A DNA stretch of 64,000 nt from Capitella teleta. Taxonomy: Eukaryota; Annelida; Polychaeta; Capitellidae. The translations under genes and the position numbers were made by a program. The stretch is from NCBI GenBank assembly GCA_000328365.1, contig KB308811.1:10128-74127 (forward strand), in the 5' to 3' direction. Below are positions 46,429 to 59,155 of the stretch, piece after piece (positions within the stretch are counted from its first letter, which is position 1; every line of letters starts with the position of its first letter). The notes under the pieces are model-generated. The model was given only the letters and a program-made list of their open reading frames with translations. It ran no database searches and was not told the origin of the DNA.

Positions 46429-47287
46429 ATGGCGCGAGGGAACCACAGAGGTTTCCATGGTCGTGGGTTCCGTGGTCGTGGGTTTCATGGACGCGGCTTC
46501 CACGGGAGAGGTCGAGGGCGAGGTCATTCAGTGCACCCCCTCTACCTGCCTGGATGCTGCATGATCATCGTCGGTGCTTGTGCGTTTGCACCCATCATCA
46601 ACCTCGTGACGTTTGGGGGTTCGTCATCTCTGCCCTACATTCTCGTCGGGTTGGCAGCTGCGTTGGTGCTCGCGGGGGTCATCTACCTCGTGGTCATCAG
46701 GATAAAGAAGAAGAATCAGATCGACGCGTGGCATCGGAGCAGAAGTGGTGTTGTCGCTCCCGTGACCTCGGTCAGTTCGGCTGTGGGGGTCGCATCCCAG
46801 CCGGGTGGCCCCCCGCAATCCCTGATCGCCACGGGACAACCGCAGGCGCCAGCATCGTCACCATGGCAACAGTCACAAACAGGGCCGCAGAAACCCCAGC
46901 CGGCAGCCGATCAGCCAGCCGGCGCTCCGTCGCAACCTCACCGCCTTCCACCAATCGCCTCGGATCTTCCTCCTTCGTACAATGACGCAATCACGCAGCC
47001 AACGTTTAACCCGACTGCTCAACCGGCCGTCATGCCATCCGCCCCTCACTCCAACCAACTGTACGGTCCCCCACAGCAACAGCAGTGAGTCCGAAACATT
47101 TATTTATCTTAAGAGCAACTCAGTGCAAAGCAAACGAACTCCCCATCACCATCAGCGAGGAATTGCAAGGGATGGGAGGGGAGGAGTGACAGCACCCTTT
47201 GGTCACGTGAGATGTGTTTATAATAAATTTTTTTTTTCCAGAGCTCAGCCACCCACTGCTAGCAACACGACCTCAATGGGTCAATGA
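46429..47287 (+). CDS. Small RG-rich, two-TM membrane protein with PPxY motif
   Basis: Coding exons are 46429-47084 and 47242-47287 (in phase; 233 codons). The N terminus is an RG-rich repeat (residues ~6-32, GFHGRGFRGRGF...). Hydrophobic helix LPGCCMIIVGACAFAPIINL is at ~40-59. A second helix, YILVGLAAALVLAGVIYLVV, spans ~69-88 and is capped by basic RIKKKN. The rest is a Pro/Gln/Ser-rich tail with LPPSYNDA, a PPxY motif of the kind bound by WW domains of NEDD4-type ligases. The basic residues after helix 2 predict both ends in the cytosol. I do not recognise the family; PPxY-tailed two-helix proteins often act as ubiquitin-ligase adaptors, but that is only analogy. It lies downstream of the divergent kB promoter. 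Confidence 0.75.
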
Positions 47288-47362
47288 CCGATACAAGAGC
47301 AATCAAACGTCGGTGTTTACACAGGTATAAATGGCACAAATACTCCTCCTGCAGAATATTCA

Positions 47363-47368
47363 AATAAA
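47363..47368 (+). terminator. Polyadenylation signal of the RG/TM/PPxY gene
   Basis: AATAAA 76 nt after the stop codon, immediately before a MITE. Confidence 0.65.
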
Positions 47369-47375
47369 CGTCATA

Positions 47376-47590
47376 TACAGTCGACCCTCGTTAATCCGAC
47401 AGGTTCCCTGTGATTTGGGTCGGATTAACAAATTCGTTAAAGGGAAACTCTAATTTGGTCGCAAAAAAAAAAATTGAAGTCGGAGCCGGAAATTAAAGGA
47501 ATCGGATTAATTTGTCCAATAAGCATATCCGTCCCTGAGCATCGAAGGGAGTCGGATTAATATAACTCGGATTAACGAGGGCTGACTGTA
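47376..47590. mobile_element. MITE of the pogo/Tigger type, TA target duplication
   Basis: TA, then CAGTCGACCCTCGTTAATCC at 47378. The right end reads GGATTAACGAGGGCTGACTG up to 47588, then TA. The 211-base element is non-coding. CAGT termini with CTCGTTAATCCGA and TA duplication are typical of pogo-like mariner relatives. Confidence 0.85.
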
Positions 47591-48116
47591 TTATACGCTG
47601 TGTATTCCACAATAGCACATGCATAATGGAGCCATTGATTCTCAATCTTTTATAGAATAAATATATTTTGTATACATGTAGGTTTTTTTTCTCCATAATT
47701 TTTACCCCCCCCCCTCCCACCTAGAAAAAAAAAATCAAAAATTGTATTAAATTACAAATTTTATGCACTGTACAATCACCAACCGTTTCTTCCCCAAACC
47801 TGGCCAAGGAATGCGGACCGTTTGTTATTTTACGTACCTTTGTGAAAATAACGCTGGCAAATTGCAGAAATCTTATTTGCTCTCCGTGATCAAAGCAGAG
47901 AAGGAAGAATGCTCGAAACACACAAGTATGCAGCGATTAATATTATGACTTCGTGGTTATGTCATATCACATATCATGGTTATATGCTGCGTGCCATCTA
48001 CTCACGTCACAAACTCACGATCACAACACGGCCAATTGCCAACAAAATTCCCCTTTGCGTTTAATTCATTGGTGTAATTTCAACAACAACAAAAAAACAC
48101 CCCTTTTATAGTTACA

Positions 48117-48145
48117 TATACGAGGGCTGTTCGAAAAGTTCTCGA
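48117..48145 (+). mobile_element. Mariner-like terminus, copy 1
   Basis: TATACGAGGGCTGTTCGAAAAG is a mariner-style end (ACGAGGGYTGTTYGRAAAGTT), shared with 51799. No matching right end was found. Confidence 0.4.
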
Positions 48146-49346
48146 CTTAACATGGAACGCGCGGGACTAGGGACGTGAAAATTGATAGATATAGAATAAC
48201 TATTCATAAGAATAAAATTACTTCTCTGGCACAACTAGTTTTTAATTGACCGCACTTCTAACGATTTCACCGCCGAAGCCCCATTTCGGCTACACATAGT
48301 TTATTCTGTTGGCCTCTCGCAACACACTGATTTAAATTGAGTATGCACTACTCATCTGTTGGTTTTGCTGCGAAGAAAATTAAATGGAATTCCGACCACA
48401 AAATGAATTTAATTAGGGAGTTGTGCTAGGGGTGTCCAACGCATTTTGATCATTATTTAGATCTGAACTTCACTCGGCCGTTTAAAATAATTACCTCGAT
48501 CGCAACATATAGTAGTTTGTTTATGCAATATGGAAAAGACACATATACTTGGGGCATCTGCTAATGCCTTACAATTTTGCCTATCTGGTAATTTAGTTTA
48601 TCATATAATCGATAATCATATATCACTATAAATGTATGTCTCTGATAATTTGTTCGAGTACGTGATAAAGTGTTGGCTGTATTCATGCATAAAATTTAAT
48701 GTGGACAATTATATCACTAGCTATTTAAATGATGTGATTATATTTATAATTTCTAACATGATACTACAAAATCGCACGTAAAGAATTTTGTGGTGCTCTT
48801 TTGGGAAAGTAAGATATTGAACTCAAATCATCTCCTTATGAAAAATTTTGCCGAAACGTAAAAATACTTTAAAGGAATTGTGGGACACGTTTTTATACGG
48901 GACCAATAAGATCTACTTTGGATTCATTAATTCCAATTAAACTTGGCACATACAAGCGGATTTATACGAAAATGCGAATAATTGTATAATTCAATTAATG
49001 AATTTTTATGTTTTCCTGTTTATATAAATATTTAACAACCAGAATGAACAGAAATCAAGGCTAGATGCTCTCTTCTAGTTTTCATTTGACCATAAATTAT
49101 AACAATTTCATCAAAATGGTTTCAAGGAAATTTAATTGTCAGGAATTTGATGCGTCTATGGGGAAACATCGGAAATATACGTCGATGATTAATAGTGTAG
49201 AATTGATTTTGAATTTTCCGCATTTTGACGAATGCCGACCTTGCAATCAATTTGGGAAATTCCGTGTTTGCAATTTTCACCTGAAAGCTAATCAATATTC
49301 ATTCTGTGATAGCGCATTCTATACAAATCATAATCTATATATAGCG

Positions 49347-49984
49347 AGTGCAGGGCCAAAAGTAGTCTATCTACTTCATATTAAAGATCTCAATGCATTT
49401 ATATGGCGCTAAGCATTTCTGAGAAAGTGTTACAAAACTGATCGCAGTGCAGGCAAAGATACTTGGTAAGGCTAGTTAAACATGTCATGCTGCTATTCCT
49501 ATAATTTCTATTTCAATTTCATCAACATTGATGCCGATTTATCTCAATAGAGTGCACTCGACATTCGGCGCTATTTCCACTTTTAGCGGCAAACAAGGCC
49601 CCGGACCATGGATAAGCTTCATTGAACGTATGAAAAAAGGCAAAGCTCTCGTACTATTATTTTGTTTGAGAGTGCTATTGTTGTGACAGTAGCACTAATG
49701 TTCATCTCCTAAAATAAGAACAAAGCAGATAGTTTGCATTGAAGCACCATACAGGAGATGACATTCCTTTATGCTCATTCAGGGGCTCATCTGATTTTGC
49801 TCTCTTCGCGATCACTCACCAAACGCATTAAATGTTCTTTCCTCATTCAAAATATACTTTTTATTTAATTTCTTTGCATAAATGACATAGTCACTCCACA
49901 CCAGGCAGTTATTATTTTGGAATAATTGATACATTTTAGCAAATTTTAGAGTTTTGGTAGATAGACTACATTTGGCCCTGCACT
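49347..49984 (+). mobile_element. MITE, AGTGCAGGGCC family, copy 2
   Basis: Well-preserved terminal inverted repeats: AGTGCAGGGCCAAAAGTAGT at 49347 and its mirror ending TTTGGCCCTGCACT at 49984. The body is the reverse complement of copy 1 (32198-32764). 638 bases, non-coding. A possible short TAGC-like target duplication flanks it. Confidence 0.8.
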
Positions 49985-50260
49985 TAGCAGCCCCCCCCCC
50001 TCCCCCAACGGTTTACAGGTGCACCTATAAATAATGTGCATTACATGTGTAATCACTCATTTGACTTTGTATGATGAAATTCAATGAACTACAAGTACAT
50101 CGCATGATAATTAATGTGTGAGCAACAAAAGGTCATTGAGATCAATTAAGCCCGTTGCTTAACTCGATGGCCACATTATTTGCAATCAGAGATTTAATTC
50201 GGGGAATTCTCTTTCAATTCTTGCGATCCTCGCAATTAAACAACAATAAAATCACAAGGA

Positions 50261-50266
50261 TTTATT
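50261..50266 (-). terminator. Polyadenylation signal of the GST gene
   Basis: AATAAA on the minus strand, 80 nt past the stop codon. Confidence 0.7.
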
Positions 50267-50345
50267 AAATTTTCTTCCAAATAGAACTTCATAATATGTT
50301 ACGGCTTCTTTCTTCTTTTTTTTTCTTTTTTTTTTTTTTCTTTTT

Positions 50346-51337
<992 letters not shown>

Positions 51338-51798
51338 TTATTAATAATACATCGTGACGAACATTTTTCTTATAATATAAATATATCTATTGCATGTCAG
51401 AAAACAAGAGAACACAAATTGAAGATGCAATTAGGATTCAAAATAGAATCCCGATGCTCGGGATCTGCCGAACACCTCGTGTTTTCAGGGTGCAATCCTT
51501 GAGGTGCCAGCGTCCCATTGTTACTTGGCTTACTTACTGTTACTTATGGGTGGAAATTCACCTGGACGCCTGCTCCGATAGCTGATTAAATCTGGCACCT
51601 TCCACGGACGCTGCTTTCGGTTGGCTGAAACGCGGGAAATATTGCGTCATAGCAAGAGGGTGGAACAAGCAACGCAAGTCTGGCAGGAAATTGCTACGCG
51701 TCATTTTCACTTGAAACACGTCGAGCCAACATATTAGATAATGCTACAGGAGAATGAGCAGATGCATGTCGGAGATGCATGCCTATAATTAAGTATAT

Positions 51799-51825
51799 AT
51801 ACGAGGGTTGTTTGGAAAGTTATCA
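51799..51825 (+). mobile_element. Mariner-like terminus, copy 2
   Basis: TATACGAGGGTTGTTTGGAAAG matches the terminus at 48117. The partner end was not found. Confidence 0.4.
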
Positions 51826-52222
51826 ACACAGAAATTTGAAATTTGGCTGAAGTGAATAAATTGATCTTTTTGTTTCTATAAATACTAAATGTTATGTGCT
51901 GATGGAAGCTTTTCGGTTGGTTCATCTGCCCAAAAAAATTGCCCCGCTTCCTCTCACCGAAAATAGAAGGGGGTGGTGCAAGCTACCTTCATCTAAAATG
52001 CATCTGAAAAATCTGACTGACATCCAAAGATACTCATGTGTTCATTGCATTAAAAGATAGTATTGCAAGTATTTTTAATCTTGTTTGCAATGTGACATTC
52101 ACGATCGAAGAGCACATCGTAACAAGAGATATGAAAGGGTCTCAATTTGGTGTCATGCACGGAGGCTTCTATTTGCAAAATGAAGCGTTTAAAAAATATC
52201 CCGTCATGTTTTGATGAAAGAA

Positions 52223-52275
52223 AGAAAATTGGAGTTTAACGGCACTCCTAACACTTGAGTGTGTTATATGGTGCC
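52223..52275 (-). mobile_element. Diverged SINE core-like block
   Basis: GGAGTTTAACGGCACTCC through GTTATATGGTGCC aligns with the GGGGTTTTACGGCTCCACCC...GATACGGGCGCC block of the main SINE family, with many differences. This suggests a second SINE family sharing the same conserved domain. Confidence 0.4.
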
Positions 52276-53598
52276 AATGTTTTTATGAATGCAGAGGGCA
52301 TCTGAGTGTCTCATTGTGCTGAAGAGAAGCTCAGATGAATGTGGAATATTGCTTCAAGGACACCCTACTCCCATGAACATTCGCAGCTCGTTTCCAAAAT
52401 TAAAACCCTTCTTAACTTGTGTAGAAGATGAAGTAATATATATGAAGTTATCATTCATCTATATTCAAACTGCTCATCCGTCCTTCTTGGACTTCCGTTA
52501 TCGCATTTCATTGGTGGCTGCGTAGTCACCATGGCAACAGCCGAGATATTGTGAAACCAAATTATAAAATGGAACTCCGTCGTATCATGGTGCAATATTT
52601 AGCAATCATTCTACGTGTAATCCATTCGAAGACACTCAAGCATAAAAGTCCCCAGTAATGAGTGACATGCCAGCGAATATTATAAGGCGTCACGTGACAA
52701 TTATAATAATAATATTAATTATACTTCCTTGATTACCATGAACCCCTTTTCATTACAAACTCATAAATATTTATTCCTTCAGGACACAAATGAATTTGCG
52801 GTTCAGGGGAATAAAAGTTTCGTGTGAAACTAACAATAAAATAATAACATCATTATGTTTATGTTTCGATTCGTAATAAGAAATATCTTCTTCCAAAAAA
52901 AAATATAAATCAATCTTTTTATGTTTGAATGAGCGGAATCTAAATACAGCTTTTGTCTAGAATTACAAGGCATCTCATTCATTTCATGTTAACTGGAATC
53001 GCGATGAAATTGGATTTCAATTTTCCGGTGTATCTCTACGTAAATCGAGCAACATCTGCTTTTAATAATGATGCGAGGATAAAACATTCCTTTGACGGCA
53101 ACCACGTTATGACAACCTGTCAGCAGTCATAACGTTCGCTTCATGTCATCCAAAAACAATACAAGAAATATACGAAGTAGCGATATATCACCAGCATGTT
53201 TTTGTAATAGGAGTGATAATTATATTTATTTTCACTTTTTACAGTTTTTATCATTATTTATATCTCCCGCCCCCCACCACCACCCACTCCTTCGTTGCAC
53301 CCCAGTCCTGACCCCAGAAGGGATCAAAAGATGCCGTAGGAAAATAATCGTGCTATAATAGTTGAATATATATTCACACTGAATGCATAATTTCCCTGTT
53401 TTGGACAAAAGAATTCAAAGCAATAAAATACTCATGAAATAATTTATGTTGAAAAAAAGAGAGAAATGCAGAGTGGGGAGGGAAGAGGAAAAATGTTGCA
53501 CATGAGGAAGTGAGCCCAGTCTAAAGGATCAACTATTATTGGCCCAAGTAAAATGGGGGGGAAAAAATAAACTTTTTTTTAATGTTCCAGTAAAAATG

Positions 53599-53604
53599 TT
53601 TATT
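53599..53604 (-). terminator. Candidate polyadenylation signal of the deadenylase gene
   Basis: AATAAA on the minus strand, ~760 nt past the stop. The intervening 3' UTR is rich in poly(U) on the transcript strand. Confidence 0.45.
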
Positions 53605-54362
53605 TTATGAAAGAATGGTGACTGACATTCCAGGAAACAACACAGCACAACACAGATTCTCATTAAAAACAACTCCTTTGCTGCTCGGGATATTTTAAAA
53701 ACTGCTTCCACATCAAAAATGCCGCAAATATTGGAAAAAAAAAAAAATTAAAAAAAAATAGAAAAATTGTAGAGAGAAAATGTTCCCTGAAAAAAAAATA
53801 GCGGTTTCAATTAAAGAGAACGAAATTTGATGAGAAATTAAGAAAAATAAAAACCACGGGTTTAAGAAGTGTTTTTGTCGGCTAACGACTGAAGTAAAAA
53901 TGCCTCGATGCACACCTGCACACACATAATTAGATCGCGAACAAAACATAAAAACCGAAAAAAAAAAAAAAGCCTGCATGCAGGATACCACAGCCAACTA
54001 GTGACCGGAGAAAAAAAAAAAAAAAAAAAAAAATTGTTTAAAAATCCCTGAAAATATCAGAGAGAGAGAATCCATAATTGAAGAAAAGGAGGAGAAAATT
54101 AATGATATGTGGAAGATGAACAGAGTTCTAAACCAAGTAAATCTGAAAACAACTGGAATGATATACAAAAAAAAAAAAAAAAGAAAAAAGAAAAAAAAAA
54201 AACACCAGAGATTTAAATTGTTAAATTGAGAGAGATGAGAAAGAGAGGACTTTGCTGCTTTTGCTGCCGCGAGAGAGGGGGGGGAGGGCAGAGTTCACTG
54301 ACCCTCCCCTTCAGTCATCAAAACACGACACAGGACGACGCACTGCTGCCGATCCAACGCCA

Positions 54363-57300
54363 CTACCTCCTGGAGCCTGGCTTGGCCCCGGAAGCACCCG
54401 CCCTGTGCTGCTGCTGCGGCTGCTGCATGGCACCCCCTATGTTGCTGCCCATCTCAAATTCCACCAGCAGCGGCAGATGGTCAGAGGGAATCTGCGGATG
54501 AGGACAGCCGTAGACTTTGTTCTCACGGAACCACTCTTGGTCCAGGGGCCCCAGCAGGCCCAGGGGTCTCATGAAATCACGCGAGTAGAACACGTAGTCA
54601 ATGATGCCCTTGAAGTCGTGTCTGCAAATAGATTCATTCAGCTGACGCGCATTCATCTGACGTCATCTCACGTGTAGTTGGTGTACGGCATGACGTCCTT
54701 GTTGTAGGCCTGTGACAGTTTGAAGATGTGCGAGAATATGTCTTTGTTCGGGTCGTTTGACAGTTTGCGCAGGCACTCTTCGTAACCAAGCTCTTTGAAG
54801 TCGCGATGGTTTGCGTCTACGTGACCAGAGTTGAGGTATTCCACGACCCCTGTGCACCAAAAAAGATTAGATGAGGAGAGAAGCAGCCAGGAGGCACGAA
54901 CCGGATTCAGGCAGTGAATTGAGATCTCCACAGAGGATCAGAGGAATGCTGTTGGTGTCGGGCGAAGAACTGCCCGGTCGCAGAGAGGTCTGCGTTTCTT
55001 CAATGATGTTCTTGAGTTCGTTCATCAGCATCATGGTTTGAATCAACTTCACGTCACAGAACTCTGGATCCCAATGCACGTGACACGTCGACACAAGAAT
55101 CGGGCGACGCAGGTTGTCGGTGGGGGCACCTGGTGGAGGAAACAGAACTAAGCACTCACATAATTTATTCAGCCAAAAAACCGGCTCACCATTCTCCCAG
55201 AGAGCGTCCTTGGTTTCGAGGAGAGCGGCCAGCCCGATGTTGTCCTTGGTCATGACACGGTTGATCATGTCCGCAGAGCCTTCGGCCGTGTGAATCGCCA
55301 GTTGGTTGAACTCAACCAAATGCTCTTTGATCAACGAGAACCTGCAAAAACCACAAATTCACCGATCGTCCATCGACTGGCGCGAGAGCTCACTTTGAGG
55401 TTCTGAAGAATATGGCGCATCCATCGACGTGCTTGCGTTCGGACTCAACCATCGTCCGAGCGCGCGACTTAGGCGAGAAGATTCCCTGATATCCATCCTG
55501 CTTGAGTTCCGGCAAGAAGAACTGATAGAACTGCTCCGTCTCAACTTCCTGCAGGCTGATGATGTCCGCTCCGTACTGCCGGATCTCGTCCAGAATTATC
55601 TTCTTGCGATAGTCCCAGGAGAGCGCCCAGGAGGGGCAGTAGCCGTACAACTGGCGCGTGGCGTATTTGTCGCACAGGACATTGTAGCACATCACAGTGT
55701 ATATGGCTGTGAAAGGCAAAACTAGAAATTGATATAGAATATAGACCCAGCCACAGTGCACGCTACATTGGATCGCAGCCAATCCTTATTTTTAACTTCG
55801 GCTGCGTTGCCAAGGATTTGCAATTAAAAGGGGAAAAGACTAGGTGTGCGGCGGCAGCATCCGAGCATGAATCTCTTTCCGAAAGCTCTTTACATGATTT
55901 GCAATTTGAACGACAGAAACCTGGCTCGAGGCCACGCGTGAAATAAAAAACGACACGCGGAATAGAGAAACAGCTCGTTTAACATGATGCTCAATGGTGT
56001 CATTGGCGTAGTTACCTATCGGTTGCGTGGACTCAGGGTGAGCGAGAGGAATCCACGGCCTCTGGGGTGGCTGAGTGTTGTTCACTGCAAACGAGAGAAT
56101 AATGAGACATGCACACTAACAACGACGCATTGGGGGCTCGACGATGGCTCACAGACATAGAATAGCAGCAGCAGAAAAAAAAAAAAAAAATGCCACAGAT
56201 ACAGCCAGGAGAAGATAGATGCATCTCCATGCACTCGTGATTGTAACAAGAGATAGCTCAAAGGTATCGATTGGTAGCCATGGCAACATCCAGGCACCGA
56301 AAAGAATCAATGAATGGCATTGAAATGCTCTCTTACGATGCTTCAGGTCGGCCGTCCCCAGGGGCATCCACAGTCGACTGGACCAAGGCTGGAACGCGCA
56401 GAAAGGCAACGACCAGGTGTGGTGTTTAGCGCTGAAGGCCGTGCTGTTCAGGTGAAGGTGGCTCCGGCTGAGTTGAGGGGCACTCGGCTCAGTCAGGGGC
56501 GCGTACGGGTGGAAGGCCACGGGAGGCAGGCACAACGGTGTGGCGCGCATGGCCCCAGCGCCAAACATGGCGTGGTAGAAGTGGTGGAAAAACGCATCGG
56601 GAGCGTGTTGAGGGGGCGGGTCGTTGCGGTCGTAGTGCACCGTGTACTTGATGGCGCTGTCCGTGAGGTCGCAGATGACCGCTTCAGCTGGACATTTGGA
56701 CATCCTGGGCCTGCGCTGCGTGTTGAGCACCTGGGCCACCGAAACAGACACACGGCCAGGGCCCAGGACGGTGACGGCAGAGTCGAGGGTGTTGCCCGCG
56801 GGAGGGGGGGGTTGGCAGTAGTGATTGAAGGTGGCCAGGCACACGGGACACCTGTGCGGGGGGCAGTTGTAGCGAGTGAGGGGGCATCCCTCCGTGAATT
56901 CCCTCAGGGAGTCCAATGCATCCTGACTGGGGGCGGTATCGCTGTCGGAATCAATGCCGCTCAGTGAGCACTCTGAATTGGCTTCCTCTGAGCTGGAGGA
57001 TAGCTCCACGCTGCTGTCGGTGCTGTGGAGGTCATTGCAGATGAGGTCGAGGCAGTCGGAGGAGGGCCTGCCCTTGCAAGGCAGGGTGTTGTTGAGGGGA
57101 GCGCTGCTCACAAACTGGTTCTTCGCATGGACACGGCACCCGTCCTTCTTCTGCACTTTCTCAATCGCCACAATGAACGCGTTGATGTCGTTCTCAGAGT
57201 TCAGTTTCTGCACGTTCACCGTGGCCGTCCGTCTCAGCGGAGTGCTTCGTCCGCTGGAAGCCTCACTGGAGCTGCCTCCGCGGCTGCACGATGAGCCGCG

Positions 57301-57549
57301 GCTGTCGCAGCCGCCGCTTTGGATGGTGTTGTTGAGGTGCACCACGATGGGGAGGTTGCGTTTGCTGTTGCCACGATGACACTTGCGCGAGCGACGCTTG
57401 TTGTCCAAATTGGTCAACTTCTTCGCTCTCTCGCGAATGCAGCCGTCACAAGACGACGTCACGCTCCGTGACGACATCGCGTCCTGTCGCTGCTTAAAGC
57501 AATCTGCCGAAACGACCTCGATCGCCGATGAAGAGTGGTCGCCGACCAT
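54363..57549 (-). CDS. CCR4/CNOT6-type deadenylase with unusual N terminus
   Basis: This is an EEP-fold poly(A)-specific exonuclease, the catalytic subunit type of CCR4-NOT, which shortens mRNA tails. Exons: 57549-56337, 56084-56016, 55706-55394, 55341-55190, 55129-54902, 54849-54672 and 54621-54363. Phases agree; 803 residues. The catalytic half starts at ~427 (VMCYNVLCDKYATRQLYGYC). It holds SLQEVETEQ (Glu ~481), CGDLNSLP (Asp ~650, Asn ~652) and IPSDHLPLL (Asp/His ~765), so the active site looks complete. The post-LRR linker PPQRPWIPL is kept. The first ~404 residues are one exon and contain no leucine-rich repeats. They are Ser/Arg-rich with SSSRG-type runs, an acidic stretch and a Cys cluster (CPLTRYNCPPHRCPVC...C). 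A TGA in frame just upstream and an acceptor (TTTATTTCAG) support the ATG at 57549. Confidence 0.88.
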
Positions 57550-58479
57550 GTTGGAACAGTGTCAGCTCTGAAATAAACAAACAGGCTTAAAAATTCACGC
57601 TATAAATGGAAGCAGCCTGGCGAAGGATTGGCCTGAGGGGGATGCCAGGCCCTGGCTGCCGTGCCAATTCACACACTCTGCGTGAACTAATAATAATAAT
57701 TACACAGTGAAGTCATCCCGCTGATGTGCGCTGGTGACAATATCAGAGACACAGGTATCGTCCCACGTGACGCAGAGAAAAGGCCCCACGCGGCCACAAA
57801 TTAATAAGCGAAAGACGAATCCGGTGACAAACGCCCCGTGGCGAGATAATCCGCCTCCTCTGTCGACGGGCATTGATCTCTTTATGCGAGGAAGGCGAAG
57901 AGAACGCGTAATTAAGGTATTGTTGTCACGATGTTATGCACACTGCAAATTGTGTGCAATCGTGTGCACGGATGCTGATTGGCAAGGAGACTTGATTACA
58001 TCATCAACAAGGAGAAGTGCCATCCGAACAATAGTAAGTGATCCTAATAATACTCGCTATTAGCTGTTATTAGGCACGGGAATCATCCCTCAGGGAACAA
58101 ATTACAACAGCTGAATACGCTGAACAATGTGACAGGATGATTAAATCATTCTATTTAATTTGCTTCATTAATAATTTAATATAATAATAATCACAATAAT
58201 AGTTCCAGCAGTGACTCATAACAACAAAAAAATCACATTAGTTTAATGATAATTATAACTGTGGTACATTGATGGTCATAAAAGTATTTATAACACAATG
58301 ATACTCTGCGATTTTAGTGTCATATATATTATCATGCAGTTATGCTGTACAATTAAGTAAATTGTTAACTGCCTAACAATATGATCTCAAAATGACTGAT
58401 AAGAGACAATACGATGAATCGATAATTAATAAATCAATTTGGAACCCAGCACAATCACCCAACTTGATCAAGGAGCAAA

Positions 58480-58700
58480 ACTTACCTCGAATTTCCAGCC
58501 ACGAAAATAATACAGGAACCCTGATACCAAGTAAACATGTAATCTGAACGTAGGAATCCGCTCAAAAACGACTAGTAGTAATACTAGTATAGATACTACA
58601 TATAACTGAGTACAACCACGACACGAGTTTTAAGATTCAAATCCAATACAGCGAGTACTCCTCTAACGACAATGCCAAAGTCACTTACGAAACCCAACGA
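58480..58700 (-). other. Candidate 5' UTR exon ends of the deadenylase gene
   Basis: Two good donors on the minus strand, CGAG|GTAAGT (exon end 58486) and GTTTC|GTAAGT (exon end 58689), could each splice to the acceptor before the ATG at 57549. This would mean alternative leader exons. Start sites were not located. Confidence 0.4.
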
Positions 58701-59155
58701 CCGCAACCAATATAAGAGCACGACGAATAAGGATGAGTCAGAAGAATCGTTTAAGCAGATCAAACTCACTCTTTTCAGCGAAGCTCACCGTAAAAGCAGC
58801 AGCAGCAGCAGCTACTAGGAGTGTGAGTAGTATCAGAGGAAAGCGCCAATTTCCGCCATTAACACGTGCTCTTAAAGCGAATCAAAACAGAGATGTGCAT
58901 CCGAATTCGATCAGCGGCTGAATGATGTGCCTGCGCTGTGCCTCTTCGTACTTTATAGGTTCGCATGCAGTAGGGGTCGCCAGAGGGGAGGGATATGGTG
59001 AGGGCTTGGCCGCGTAATGAATTCACCATCGGGTGAACCCAATATCTCTTTGTATGGACCGCAACAAAGACAGTGAGTCAGATTGAGCTTCGTTCGGCGC
59101 GCGCGCGCGGGAAAAGCCAGCGAACACATGCGGGAGTGAGCGATAACAGGGTTGC

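Noticed and set aside
56314-56967. 217-codon plus-strand frame opposite the deadenylase first exon
   Set aside because: It is the complement of a GC-rich coding exon. The minus-strand frame is longer, has a supported start and splices in phase.
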